Assembly: GCF_040409955.1 (NCBI RefSeq) | Contig: NZ_CP123385.1 | Span: forward strand, 124,001 to 188,000 | Direction of reading: 5' to 3' | Origin: Salipiger sp. H15 | GTDB taxonomy: Bacteria; Pseudomonadota; Alphaproteobacteria; Rhodobacterales; Rhodobacteraceae | Length of the DNA stretch: 64,000 bases | Shown here: positions 38,051 to 47,212 of the stretch, piece after piece | Layout: each line of letters opens with the position of its first letter | How positions within the stretch are numbered: the stretch's first letter is position 1 | Notes under the pieces: model-generated | Told to the model about the DNA's origin: nothing | Seen by the model: the letters and a program-made list of their open reading frames with translations, nothing else | The model's database searches: none | Program-made: the position numbers and the translations under genes

Positions 38051-38806
38051 TCAGAGGATCTCGCCCCCGTCGATCACCAGCGCCAGCCCGGTGACGAAGG
38101 CCGAACGGTCCGAGGCGAGGTAGAGGATGCCCTCGGCGATCTCTTCCACGCTGGCCCAGCGGCCCATCGGGATGGTGCCCGCGACATAGCTCTCCAGTGC
38201 CGCGCGCCCGCCCATCTGCTTTTCGAAACCGAGGTTGAAAGGCGTGTCGACAAACCCCGGGCAGAGCGCGTTGAAGCGGATCCTCTCGCGCGCGTAGTCC
38301 ACCGCCATCTGCTTCACCATCGCCACGGCGGCGTGCTTGGTGGTGGCATAGGAGACCATGCCCCGGTCGTACTGGCATCCCGAGTTCGACGCGGTGATGA
38401 TCACCGACCCGCCGCCCTGCGCCCGCATGTGCGGGATCACCGCGCGCGAGGCGACGAAATGCGCCCGCACGTTCAGCGCCCAGGAGGCATCCATCTGCGC
38501 GGGGGTGACGTCCTCGGCCCTGCCCTCGATCTGGATCCCCGCGTGCGAATGCAGCACGTCGAGCCGCCCGTGGTCCTTCGCCACCCGGTCGATCAGCCCC
38601 TCGACCGCCGCGTCGTCGCGCATGTCGAGCCCCTGCGCCATGCCGCGCCCGCCCGCAGCCTCGATCTCGGCCAGCGTCTCGGCGGCAAGCTCCTCGCGCA
38701 GGTCGGTCACCACCACGAAGGCGCCCTCGCGGGCCATGGCCACGGCACCGGCACGGCCGATCCCCGATCCGGCGGCGGTCACCAGCGCGACACGGTGTTT
38801 CAGCAT
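38051..38806 (-). CDS. Short-chain dehydrogenase/reductase
   Basis: The 251-residue protein has the TAAGSGIGRAGAVAMAREG cofactor motif, the catalytic Ser, Tyr and Lys in SNSGCQYDRGMVSYATTKHA, and the C-terminal VTGLALVIDGGEI. The acidic residue after the second strand (VVTDLREE) suggests NAD. It is last in the ABC transporter operon, so it probably oxidises the imported compound or a product. AGGAGAG precedes the ATG at 38806. Confidence 0.9.
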   Translation of the reverse strand: MLKHRVALVTAAGSGIGRAGAVAMAREGAFVVVTDLREELAAETLAEIEAAGGRGMAQGLDMRDDAAVEGLIDRVAKDHGRLDVLHSHAGIQIEGRAEDVTPAQMDASWALNVRAHFVASRAVIPHMRAQGGGSVIITASNSGCQYDRGMVSYATTKHAAVAMVKQMAVDYARERIRFNALCPGFVDTPFNLGFEKQMGGRAALESYVAGTIPMGRWASVEEIAEGILYLASDRSAFVTGLALVIDGGEIL

Positions 38807-38841
38807 GGGTCTCTCCTGCAGTCTTGTTCTGGGGATCGGGA

Positions 38842-39648
38842 TTACCGGCGCGCCTGCGCCTGCGAGCGCCGCAGCAAGAGCTGCGCGACGATCAGCATGA
38901 GAAGCGAGGCGGCCATGACCATCGTGCCGATCGCGTTGATCTCGGGGGTCACGCCGCGGCGGATCGACGAGAAGACGTAGATCGGCAGCGTGGTCTCGGC
39001 CCCGGCGACGAAGAAGGCGATGATGAAGTCGTCGAAGCTGAAGGTGAAGGCGAGCAGGAAGCCCGCGAGGATCGCCGGCAGGATCTGCGGCAGGGTCACC
39101 TGCCGAAATGTGCCCATCGGCGTCGCGCCAAGATCGCCCGAGGCCTCGATCAGCGCAGGATCCAGCGTCTCCATCCGGCCGCGCACCAGCAGCACGACGA
39201 GCGACATGGTGAAAAGCCCGTGCGCCCCGATCAGCGAGCCGATGCCGAGTTGCAGCTTCCAGCCGGTCGCCACCTCGAGCCAGGGGTTCACCAGGTCGAA
39301 GACCGACACGAGCGCGATAAGCGTCGCGATGCCGATCACGATGCCGGGGATCATCACGGCGATCTGCACCAGCAGATCGAACACCCGGCGCATCCGCCCG
39401 CGCATCCCGGTCAGCGCCAGCGCCGCCATGGTGCCCACGATCGTGGCCAGCACCGCCGACAGGAAGGCCACGCGCACCGAGGTCCAGAGCGCCTCCATCA
39501 CGAAGGGGTTGTTCAGTGCCCGCCCGTACCATTGCAGCGAGAAGCCCTGCATCTGCGAGGCCGAGCGCCCCGCCGAGAAGGAGAACAGCGCGATGATGGC
39601 GATCGGCAGGTAGAGGAAGGCGTAGACCGCCAGGGCATAGAGTCTCAT
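38842..39648 (-). CDS. ABC transporter permease (PotC-like)
   Basis: The 268-residue protein has six membrane segments and the coupling loop LIEASGDLGATPMGTFRQVTLPQILPA, which is the spermidine/putrescine-type EAA region. With the PotB-like permease it forms the channel of a polyamine/opine/PhnV-type importer. The order ATPase, binding protein, PotB, PotC, SDR is on one strand with short gaps. Confidence 0.88.
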   Translation of the reverse strand: MRLYALAVYAFLYLPIAIIALFSFSAGRSASQMQGFSLQWYGRALNNPFVMEALWTSVRVAFLSAVLATIVGTMAALALTGMRGRMRRVFDLLVQIAVMIPGIVIGIATLIALVSVFDLVNPWLEVATGWKLQLGIGSLIGAHGLFTMSLVVLLVRGRMETLDPALIEASGDLGATPMGTFRQVTLPQILPAILAGFLLAFTFSFDDFIIAFFVAGAETTLPIYVFSSIRRGVTPEINAIGTMVMAASLLMLIVAQLLLRRSQAQARR

Positions 39649-39664
39649 GCGTGTCTCTTCAGGT

Positions 39665-40522
39665 TCACATCAGGCCGACGTCGTCGCGGCTCGCGCCGAA
39701 GCGCTTCACGAGGCGGGTGTAGATGCCCACGGTGATCAGCATGATCACCACCAGCGCCACCGCCACCGCCGAGCCGAAGGCCCAGTTGCGCGACTGCAGG
39801 AACAAATCGACCAGCGCGTTGCCGACGAAGAAGACCTTGCCGCCGCCAAGGATCGCGGGGATCAGGAACTCGCCCATCAGCAGGATGAACACCAGCATCG
39901 AGCCGGTCAGAACGCCGGGCATCGACAGCGGCAGGGTGATCTGCAGGAAGGCGCGCCAGGGCGGCGTGCCGAGATCGGCGGCGGCCTCGAGCAGCCGCTT
40001 GTCGAGCTTTTCCAGCGCCACGTAGATCGGGAAGACCATCAGCGGCAGGTAGCCGTAGACGATGCCCACCAGCACCGCGAAGGGGGTGTTCAGCAGCCGC
40101 ACGTCCGCGAGCCCGATCACGTCAAGAAGCGCCGGGATGCCCTTGCCGCCAAGCAGGAAAATCCACGCGTAGGAGCGGATGAGGATCGAGGTCCAGAACG
40201 GCACGATCACCAGCACCAGCAGCATGGTCTTCCACTTGGGCGAGACCTTCACCGCGAGGAAATAGGCCAGCGGATAGGCGATCAGCAGCGAGGCCAGCGT
40301 GCCCACCGGCGCCAGCGTCAGCGTGTTGCGGAAGGCCGCGAACCGCGCCGGCAGGTTGGCGTATTGCTCGAGGGTAAAGCCGGGCGCGTAACCGCCGATG
40401 GCGCTGCGCTCGCCGAAGGAGAAGATCAGGACGACGGCCAGCGGCAGCAGCAGAAGCGCCGCGTACCACAGCCCTGCCGGTGTCAGCAGCAGGGCGCGCG
40501 CCCGGGTTTGGGTCATGGCCAT
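39665..40522 (-). CDS. ABC transporter permease (PotB-like)
   Basis: The 285-residue protein has six hydrophobic segments. Its coupling loop is LLEAAADLGTPPWRAFLQITLPLSMPG. The first large periplasmic loop after helix 1 is typical of PotB subunits. GGAGA lies seven bases before the ATG at 40522; a second ATG two codons later is possible. Confidence 0.88.
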   Translation of the reverse strand: MAMTQTRARALLLTPAGLWYAALLLLPLAVVLIFSFGERSAIGGYAPGFTLEQYANLPARFAAFRNTLTLAPVGTLASLLIAYPLAYFLAVKVSPKWKTMLLVLVIVPFWTSILIRSYAWIFLLGGKGIPALLDVIGLADVRLLNTPFAVLVGIVYGYLPLMVFPIYVALEKLDKRLLEAAADLGTPPWRAFLQITLPLSMPGVLTGSMLVFILLMGEFLIPAILGGGKVFFVGNALVDLFLQSRNWAFGSAVAVALVVIMLITVGIYTRLVKRFGASRDDVGLM

Positions 40523-40543
40523 CGTCCGGTCTCCGTCGTCTTC

Positions 40544-41698
40544 TTATGCCGACTTGAAGCGCGCCATCAGCTCGGCACGGTTCGGGTCGGTCAGGGTCAC
40601 CGCCGCGCCGAACTCCAGCGGGCTCAGCGCCTCGGCGGCCGGGTAGATGATCGGATCGTTCAGCAGTTCCTCGGGCAGCAGCGCGTTGGTGCGGCTGTCG
40701 GCCACCGGGTAGCCGTGGGCGAGCGCTTCCCTTGCGTTCACTTCCGGCGTCAGCAGGTAGTTGATCAGCGCGTAGGCGGCCTCCTTGTGGGGCGCGTCCT
40801 TGGGGATGGCGTAGTAATCGGACCAGATCTCGCCGCCCTCCTTGCCGAGCGCGAAGCCGATCTCGGGCATGTCGGTGTTCATCTGCTTGCCGTCGCCGGT
40901 CCAGCACATGGTGAGCCACGCATCGCCGTTGCGCATCGCCGGCTGGTAGTCGGACGAGATCGCGTAGAGGTGCGGCTTGACGTCGATCAGCAGCTTCTCG
41001 GCCTGCGCAAGCTCGCTCGGGTCCACCGAGTTGAACGAGAAACCGTGGTAGACCAAGGCGTTGCCGATGGTGGTGAGCTGGTAGTCATGCACCATCACCC
41101 GGCCGTCCCACTGGTCTCGGGCGCCGTCGAAGAAGGCCTTCCAGCTGTCCACCACGCCGCCGGTCTTGTCCGAGTTGAACGCGATGCCGGTGGTGCCCCA
41201 GTTCTTCGGCACGCCGTAGACCACGCCGTCGATCGTGCCCGCGTCCGAGAAGCGCTTCTCGAAAGCCGCCGCGTCGAAGTTCGGGATCTTGCTCAGGTCG
41301 AGCGGCTCGATGAGCCCCGCCTCGACATAGGTCGGGATGGCGTAGTTGGTCGGCACGAAGACGTCCCAGCCCGAGCCGCCGGCCTGGATCTTCGCCAGCA
41401 TCTCCTCGTTCGAGCCGAAGACGTTGACCTGCGTGTAGGCGCCGGTCGCGTCGGTGAAGGCGTCGAAGTTGGCGGGGTCGTGGTAGTTCGGCCAGGTCGC
41501 CAGCACCACGCGGTCGCCGATGTCCTGCGCGCGGGCGCGGCTCGGCAGGAAGCCCGGGATCGCGCCGCCCATGACCGCCGCAGCGGTGCCGAGGCCGGTC
41601 ACCCCGAGGAAGTGGCGACGGGTCACCGACCCCTTCTGGTAGCGCCGCAGCTCTTCCATGAACGCCTTGCGCGAAATCGGCGTATTGTCGTCTTTCAT
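40544..41698 (-). CDS. ABC transporter substrate-binding protein (PotD-like), Tat-type signal
   Basis: The 384-residue protein begins with about 26 charged residues before a twin-arginine motif (SVTRRHFLGVTGLGTAAAVMGG), which suggests Tat export of a folded protein. The mature part has VLATWPNYHDPANFDAF, AGGSGWDVFVPTNYAIPTYVEAG and VYGVPKNWGTTGIAFN, typical of the spermidine/putrescine (PotD) fold. The ligand is probably a cationic small molecule, but the specificity is unknown. The ATG at 41698 has AAGGGAAAA upstream. Confidence 0.88.
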   Translation of the reverse strand: MKDDNTPISRKAFMEELRRYQKGSVTRRHFLGVTGLGTAAAVMGGAIPGFLPSRARAQDIGDRVVLATWPNYHDPANFDAFTDATGAYTQVNVFGSNEEMLAKIQAGGSGWDVFVPTNYAIPTYVEAGLIEPLDLSKIPNFDAAAFEKRFSDAGTIDGVVYGVPKNWGTTGIAFNSDKTGGVVDSWKAFFDGARDQWDGRVMVHDYQLTTIGNALVYHGFSFNSVDPSELAQAEKLLIDVKPHLYAISSDYQPAMRNGDAWLTMCWTGDGKQMNTDMPEIGFALGKEGGEIWSDYYAIPKDAPHKEAAYALINYLLTPEVNAREALAHGYPVADSRTNALLPEELLNDPIIYPAAEALSPLEFGAAVTLTDPNRAELMARFKSA

Positions 41699-41740
41699 TT
41701 CGATTTTCCCTTGTTGGACCATGGACTTCTGGAAGTTTCC

Positions 41741-42892
41741 TCAGTCGTCTGCGGCGAGAACGAGCCCCGTTCCCTCCGGCCAGAGCACGTGGACCTGTGC
41801 GCCCACGTCGTGCCCGCCCAAAGCTCTTTCGGCCTGTCGCGGAGCGTTGACCTGCAGCATGCCGATGCCCTCGGCGGCGAGCAGGTATTCGGTGTGATCG
41901 CCCAGGAAGGTGCGATGCGTGACGCGGGCGGGAACGGCGGCCGTCCCCGCGGGGACAGCAGTTTCGCGCGGCGCGATCGAAAGCGCCTCGGGGCGCACGG
42001 CGATCTCGGCGGCGGATCGGGCGTCTCCGGGCTCGTCGCGCAGGACGACCTTCACGCCGTTGCGCAGCACCGCCTGCGCCAGCCCGCCCTGGCGGCCGGT
42101 GATCTGGCCCGGGACGATGTTGGCCTTGCCGACGAAATCCGCGACGTAACGGCTACGCGGGCGGTCGTAGAGCTCCTGCGGGGTGCCGACCTGCGCGATG
42201 CGGCCCTTGCCCATGATGCAGATGCGGTCGGACATGGCGAGCGCCTCTTCCTGGTCGTGGGTGACCAGCACGAAGGTGATCCCGAGGCTGCGCTGCAGCT
42301 CCAGCAGCTCGCGCTGCATCTCGCCGCGCAGCTTGGCGTCGAGCGCCGCCATGGGCTCGTCGAGCAGCAGGATCTTCGGCTCGTTGACGATGGCGCGGGC
42401 GAGCGCCACGCGCTGCTGCTGGCCGCCCGACATCTCCCAGATCCGGCGCGGTCCGAAATCCGCCAGCCGCACCGTCGCCAACGCCTTGGCCACCTTCAGC
42501 TCTATCTCGCGCCTGTGCAGCCGCGGGCGGCGCTGGCGCAGCCCGTAGCCGACGTTCTGCGCCACGGTCATGTGCGGGAAAAGCGCGTAGTGCTGGAACA
42601 CCATGTTCACCGGGCGGCGGTGCGCAGGCACGGCGCTCATGTCCTGGCCGTCGATCATCACCTTGCCCTCGGTCGGGCTCTCGAAGCCCGCCAGCATGCG
42701 CAGCGCCGTGGTCTTGCCGCAGCCCGAGGGGCCGAGGAACGACAGGAACTCGCCGCGCCGGATCCGCAGGTCGATGCGGTCCGCTGCAAGGACGTCGCCG
42801 AAGCGCTTGGTCGCGCCGACAAATTCCGCCACGGCCTCCGGCGCGCGGACGTGAGTGGTGGAGGCGTCGGTCATGTGCGGTTCCTGAATCAT
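41741..42892 (-). CDS. ABC transporter ATPase (PotA-like)
   Basis: The ATPase has Walker A GPSGCGKTT, Q-loop VFQHYALFPHMTV, signature MSGGQQQRVALARA, Walker B ILLLDEP, switch VTHDQEEA and a C-terminal TOBE domain, all intact. As given it has 383 residues. Two starts are possible: 42892, with GGGGAG close upstream, or the ATG at 42874 (MTDAST), with AGGA at a better distance. It leads the minus-strand transporter operon and is divergent from a LuxR-type regulator. Confidence 0.9.
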   Translation of the reverse strand: MIQEPHMTDASTTHVRAPEAVAEFVGATKRFGDVLAADRIDLRIRRGEFLSFLGPSGCGKTTALRMLAGFESPTEGKVMIDGQDMSAVPAHRRPVNMVFQHYALFPHMTVAQNVGYGLRQRRPRLHRREIELKVAKALATVRLADFGPRRIWEMSGGQQQRVALARAIVNEPKILLLDEPMAALDAKLRGEMQRELLELQRSLGITFVLVTHDQEEALAMSDRICIMGKGRIAQVGTPQELYDRPRSRYVADFVGKANIVPGQITGRQGGLAQAVLRNGVKVVLRDEPGDARSAAEIAVRPEALSIAPRETAVPAGTAAVPARVTHRTFLGDHTEYLLAAEGIGMLQVNAPRQAERALGGHDVGAQVHVLWPEGTGLVLAADD

Positions 42893-42962
42893 CGTACTCC
42901 CCGGTCCGGCTTATCCCCTGTTGCCCGACGTGGCTGTTTACCCTTGCGTCAGGCGGCATATG

Positions 42963-42981
42963 CCGTAATTTTCAAAAACGG
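42963..42981. promoter_or_regulatory. Candidate regulator site between the ABC operon and luxR-type gene
   Basis: CCGT-N11-ACGG is an inverted repeat in a short AT-rich patch about 43-61 bases before the regulator's start and 71-89 bases before the ATPase gene. The spacing resembles a dimeric helix-turn-helix site, but only four bases per arm match. Confidence 0.3.
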
Positions 42982-43023
42982 TACGAAAACTCCTTGGGCC
43001 TGTATATACCACAAAGGGCATAG

Positions 43024-43824
43024 ATGGCGACGAAACTTCAGATGGAGCATTGGATTTCCGCCAGCGCGGAGGTTCTCTCGTCGCTCGGCACGGAGCGTTT
43101 CCCGAAGGCGCTGACCGACGCGATGCGGGTCGTGGTGCCCTTCGAGTTCACCGTGACCTTCGCCTATTACCGCGACAGCAGGCCCATTGATTTATATGAT
43201 GATTTTCCGCCGAAGAAGCGCCGGGTCATGGTCGACGACTACCAGGAGGGGCCGTATCTTCTGGACCCGTTCTACCGCCACTCCGCCGCCCCCACGAGCT
43301 CGCGCCTTGTGCGCCTGCGCGAGCTGGCGCCGGACCGCTTCTACCAGGCCGAATATTTCCGCAATTACTACGTGCAGACCGGACTTGCCGAAGAAATAGG
43401 CTTCATCGTCGATGTCGGCAGCGAGGTGAGCGTGGTGATCTCGGCGATGCGCGAGCACAAGGCCTTCTCGGCGCGCGAATTCCGCGAGATGCAGGTGATC
43501 TTCCCCTTCGTCGAGGCGGCGGCGCGGCAGCACTGGTCGGGGCTGATCGAGCAGTTCTCCGAACGCCCGACCTCGGCGACGCCGCGCCTGCCGCAGCTGA
43601 TCGACGACGCCTTCCAGAGCTTCGGGCGCAACCTGCTGACCCCGCGCGAGGCCGAGATCGTCGAATACACGCTCAAGGGCCATTCGGCCGAGGCGACGGG
43701 CCACGCGCTCGGCATCGCCCCCGGCACGGTGCGCATCCACCGCCGCAACATCTACGGCAAGCTGGGGGTGAGCTCGCAGGGCGAGCTCTTCTCGCAGTTC
43801 ATGTCCTCGCTCGAGGATCTCTGA
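43024..43824 (+). CDS. LuxR-type transcriptional regulator
   Basis: The 266-residue protein has a C-terminal LuxR/FixJ helix-turn-helix (LLTPREAEIVEYTLKGHSA, then APGTVRIHRRNIYGKLGVSSQGE). The N-terminal 190 residues do not show the usual acyl-homoserine-lactone pocket pattern, so it is probably a solo regulator sensing another ligand. Divergence from the polyamine-type ABC operon suggests it controls that operon. AAAGGG precedes the ATG. Confidence 0.85.
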   Translation: MATKLQMEHWISASAEVLSSLGTERFPKALTDAMRVVVPFEFTVTFAYYRDSRPIDLYDDFPPKKRRVMVDDYQEGPYLLDPFYRHSAAPTSSRLVRLRELAPDRFYQAEYFRNYYVQTGLAEEIGFIVDVGSEVSVVISAMREHKAFSAREFREMQVIFPFVEAAARQHWSGLIEQFSERPTSATPRLPQLIDDAFQSFGRNLLTPREAEIVEYTLKGHSAEATGHALGIAPGTVRIHRRNIYGKLGVSSQGELFSQFMSSLEDL

Positions 43825-43831
43825 GCGGGGC

Positions 43832-46495
43832 TCAGACCGCAACCCGCTGCAAGGTCATCCGGTGCGCCCCGGCGGGCAGCGTGAAGGCGCCCTGCCCGTC
43901 AAGGCTCCAGCCGACCGGCAGCGTGGCCAGCGCGCGCGTGCCCGGCGGCAGCGACACGTCCCATCTCACCGCCTCGCCCGCGTAGGCCCAGGCGCTTTCC
44001 ACCGGGCCGCTGGGGGCGTCGTAGCGCGCGGTGACATGGCCGATGCGGCGGTCGAAGACCGGGCGCATGGTGATCTCGCGGAAGCCCGGCCCCGTGGCGC
44101 TCCAGTCGATGCCGGCGAGCCGCGCCCAGATCCATTCCCCGACCGCGCCGTAGGCGTAGTGGTTGAAGGAGTTCATCGCGGTGGACTGGAAGCCCCTTTC
44201 CGGGGTCCAGCCGTCCCAGCGTTCCCAGATCGTCGTCGCGCCGTGGCGGATCGAGAAGCCCCACGAGGGGTAGGTTTCCTTGAGCAGCAGGTCGACCGCG
44301 CGCTCGGGCCCGAGCCAGTCGCAGACCACCGGCGCAAGGTGGCGCACGCCCAGAAAGCCGGTCTGCAGGTGCCCGTCCGCCACCTCGAGCAGCGCGCCGA
44401 GACGCGCCGCCGCAAGCGGGCGCAGCTCCTCGGGCAGCAGCGCGAAGTCGAGCGCCAGCAGGTAGGCGGTCTGGGTGTCGCCGCTGAGCCGCCCGTCGAG
44501 CCAGAACCGGTCGAGGAAGGCCCCGCGCAGGCGCGCGGCAAGGTCGGTCCAGCGCGCCACCGGCTCGCCCAGCACCCCGGCCAGCAGGCCCATGATGTCG
44601 GCGAGGTGGATCCAGTAGGCAGTGGCGATCAGCGCGCGGTCGGTGGCGGGGCCGATCGACAGCCAGTCGCCGTAGTTGTTGTGCACCGCCCGCTCGCGGA
44701 TGCCGCCGGGGTTCTCGCGTTCGATGTAATCCATCCACGCGACCAGCGGGCCCCACATGCGGCGCGGCAGGTCGGCATCGCCGTAGCGCAGCCAGTGGTC
44801 GCGGCAGAGGATCACCGGCGCGTCGCCCCAGGCGGGCGCGCCGGGCTGCGGCGTCAGGCGGTAGGGGTTGAGCGGCTTCGTCGGGGCGACATCGGGGAAG
44901 ACGCCCTCGGCGGACTGGCCATCGACCATGTCCTGCAGCCATTTCCCGGTGAAGGCGCCGACGTCCATGAAATAGCCTGCGGTGCGCCAGAAGACCTGCG
45001 CATCGGCGGACCAGCCATAGCGCTCGTCGCGCTGCGGGCAGTCGGTCGGCACCGACAGGAAATTGCCGCGCTGGCTCCAGAAGATGTTCGAGATCAGCTG
45101 GTTGACCATCGGATGGCCGGTCTCGATCCGGCCGGTGAGCGGCAGGTCCGACTGGATCGCGACGGCGCGCAGGTCCAGCGACGCAACCGGCGCGCTGGCG
45201 CGCAGGCCGACGTACTGGAAGCCGTGGAAGGTGAAGCGCGGGGTGAAGCGCTCGCGACCGCCGCCCTTGCAGACGTAGACGTCCTCGCTCACGGCAAAGC
45301 GCAAGTTGGCGGTGTAGAGCGCGCCGGTCCCGTCGAGCCGCTCGGCGTGGCGCAGGCGGATCTCGGTGCCCGCCGGGGCCTCGAGCTCGAGCGTCACGTA
45401 TCCCGCGAGATTCTGGCCGAAATCATAGATGTGCTCGCCGTCCGGCCCGGTGGTCTCGGAGCGCGGCTCGAGCGTTTCGACCTCGCGCGCGAGCGGCGCG
45501 CGGGCGGCGTCGAGCTGCGGCGCCTTCGGGTCGGGGGTGAAGACCTCGACCGGCTGCCAGTTCACCTCGTCAAAGCTGGCGGTGTCCCAGCCGGGCATCT
45601 CGAGCCGCGCGTCGTACATCTCGCCGGCGAGGAAGTCCGAGTAGCAGACCGGCCCCTGCCGGGTGCGCCAGCTTGCGTCGGTGACAAGGCGCTGGGTGCG
45701 CCCGTCGGCGTATTCGAGATGCAGCTGGCACAGGAAGGCCGGGCGGCCGCCATAATGGTTGCCGGCGCGGCGCTGGTTGTGCCCGACCCGGCCCGAGTAC
45801 CAGCCCTCGCCCATGATTGCGCCGATGGCATTCGGCCCCGCCGCGAGATGCGCGGTGACGTCGTGCACGGTGTACTCGGTGCGGGTGTGGTAGTCGGTCC
45901 AGCCGGGCGCCATCACGTCCTGACCGATGCGCGCGCCGTTGAGGTACAGCTCGTAGAGGCCGAGCGCGGTGACGTAGGCAAAGGCGCGGACGGGGGCCTC
46001 GGGCAGGTCGAAGCTGCGGCGCAGGTAATCGGCGGGGCGCGCCTGGAAACGGTTGTCGTAGCTGCTGTCCTGCGGCACCTCGCGCCCGACGGGCAGGACG
46101 AAGTAGCGGGCGATCCACTCGGCCTCCCAGTCGGCGGGATCGAGGCCGGTGAAGAGCTCCGCCGGTTCGGACCATGTCTCCGCCCCCTCGGCATCGCGCA
46201 GGCCGACGGCCCACCAGAGCCGCGCGTCGCGCGGCAGCGGCGCGCCGGGATGGCGCAGCGGCGAGGGGTTGCCCGCCAGCCAGCCGCTGTCCCAGAGCGC
46301 GCCCTGCCCCGAGGCCACCGCGCCCCGGTCCCGGCCCAGCACCACCCGGCTTGCGGCAAGCTCCGCCCTGCCCGCGCAGCCCCAGGCGAAGCTCGGGTTC
46401 AGGTCGTTGAGGCCCCTCGGCGCGACCTGCTGCGCGCAGCGCATGCCCACGGGACGCAGGACGTCGCCCGCGGGTCTTTCGCCATATCCGGCCAT
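43832..46495 (-). CDS. Alpha-L-rhamnosidase, glycoside hydrolase family 78
   Basis: The 887-residue protein has the GH78 plan: N-terminal beta domains with YLNGARIGQDVMAPGWTDY and GEGWYSGRVG, then an alpha/alpha barrel with TDCPQRDERYGWSADAQVFW near residue 485, which carries the catalytic acid region. It has a late TIWERWDGWTP with the probable base Glu, and a C-terminal beta domain. It releases terminal alpha-L-rhamnose by inversion. No signal peptide is visible, so it should act in the cytoplasm on imported oligosaccharides or glycosides. It starts one base after the GntR gene. Confidence 0.93.
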   Translation of the reverse strand: MAGYGERPAGDVLRPVGMRCAQQVAPRGLNDLNPSFAWGCAGRAELAASRVVLGRDRGAVASGQGALWDSGWLAGNPSPLRHPGAPLPRDARLWWAVGLRDAEGAETWSEPAELFTGLDPADWEAEWIARYFVLPVGREVPQDSSYDNRFQARPADYLRRSFDLPEAPVRAFAYVTALGLYELYLNGARIGQDVMAPGWTDYHTRTEYTVHDVTAHLAAGPNAIGAIMGEGWYSGRVGHNQRRAGNHYGGRPAFLCQLHLEYADGRTQRLVTDASWRTRQGPVCYSDFLAGEMYDARLEMPGWDTASFDEVNWQPVEVFTPDPKAPQLDAARAPLAREVETLEPRSETTGPDGEHIYDFGQNLAGYVTLELEAPAGTEIRLRHAERLDGTGALYTANLRFAVSEDVYVCKGGGRERFTPRFTFHGFQYVGLRASAPVASLDLRAVAIQSDLPLTGRIETGHPMVNQLISNIFWSQRGNFLSVPTDCPQRDERYGWSADAQVFWRTAGYFMDVGAFTGKWLQDMVDGQSAEGVFPDVAPTKPLNPYRLTPQPGAPAWGDAPVILCRDHWLRYGDADLPRRMWGPLVAWMDYIERENPGGIRERAVHNNYGDWLSIGPATDRALIATAYWIHLADIMGLLAGVLGEPVARWTDLAARLRGAFLDRFWLDGRLSGDTQTAYLLALDFALLPEELRPLAAARLGALLEVADGHLQTGFLGVRHLAPVVCDWLGPERAVDLLLKETYPSWGFSIRHGATTIWERWDGWTPERGFQSTAMNSFNHYAYGAVGEWIWARLAGIDWSATGPGFREITMRPVFDRRIGHVTARYDAPSGPVESAWAYAGEAVRWDVSLPPGTRALATLPVGWSLDGQGAFTLPAGAHRMTLQRVAV

Positions 46496-46496
46496 G

Positions 46497-47177
46497 TCAG
46501 ATCTCCAGCGCCCGTTCGCGGGCATTCGCGATGTGGCGGTCCATCGCGGCGGTGGCGGCCACCGGATCGCGCGCCAGCAGCGCCTCGATCACCGCGATAT
46601 GGTCGGCAAAGGCGGCGGGCAGCGTCACCGGGCTGAGGCGGATCCGGTCGAGCTTGATCAGCCGGATGCGGATCGAGTTGATGTCGTAGGCCGACATGAT
46701 CAGCTCGTTCTTCGTCGCCTCGATCAGCAGCACGTGGAAGCCCGTGTCGATCTCCTGCCCGCGCTCGAGCAGCGCCTCGCTGGGATCGAGCTTGACCGCC
46801 TCGAGCACCTCGCGGTGCAGGTCGAGCTGCTCGCGGATCACCTCGTCGGGCATGGTGCGCACCGCGTGCAGCACCGCCTCGCGCTCGAGCGCCGCGCGCA
46901 TCTGGAAGGCGTCGCGGATCATCGGCAGGTCGATCGCCGGGATCTGGATGCCCCGCTGCGGCAGCACGTTGATCAGCCCCTCGGACGAGAGGCGCGGCAG
47001 GAGTTCGCGCAGCGCCCCGATCGACAGGCCCAGCATGGCGACGAGATCGCGCTGGCTGACCAGCTGGCCCGGCCGCAGCCGGCCGTCGAGCAGCGCCTTC
47101 TGGAACTGCTCGTAGCCCGATTGCCGGACCCGCCCGTCGTGGCGCCTCTGGGTTTCCTCAGCGCGATTGCCCGCCAT
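46497..47177 (-). CDS. GntR family regulator (FadR/FCD type)
   Basis: The 226-residue protein has an N-terminal winged helix (LRPGQLVSQRDLVAMLGLSIGALRELLPRLSSEGLINVLPQRG) and an all-helical FCD domain (FQMRAALEREAVL, AFADHIAVIEALLARDPVAATAAMDRHI). FCD regulators bind sugar acids or short carboxylates. It lies between the aldolase and rhamnosidase genes and probably controls both these and the divergent TRAP operon, where two strong palindromes are present. Confidence 0.9.
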   Translation of the reverse strand: MAGNRAEETQRRHDGRVRQSGYEQFQKALLDGRLRPGQLVSQRDLVAMLGLSIGALRELLPRLSSEGLINVLPQRGIQIPAIDLPMIRDAFQMRAALEREAVLHAVRTMPDEVIREQLDLHREVLEAVKLDPSEALLERGQEIDTGFHVLLIEATKNELIMSAYDINSIRIRLIKLDRIRLSPVTLPAAFADHIAVIEALLARDPVAATAAMDRHIANARERALEI

Positions 47178-47212
47178 GTGGCCGCCTCCCGTGTTCCTAG
47201 TCCTGCCGCGCC

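Noticed and set aside
39647-43114. Plus-strand open frame of about 1155 codons through the ABC operon
   Set aside because: It is antisense to five clear transporter genes and extends into the luxR-type gene in another frame.
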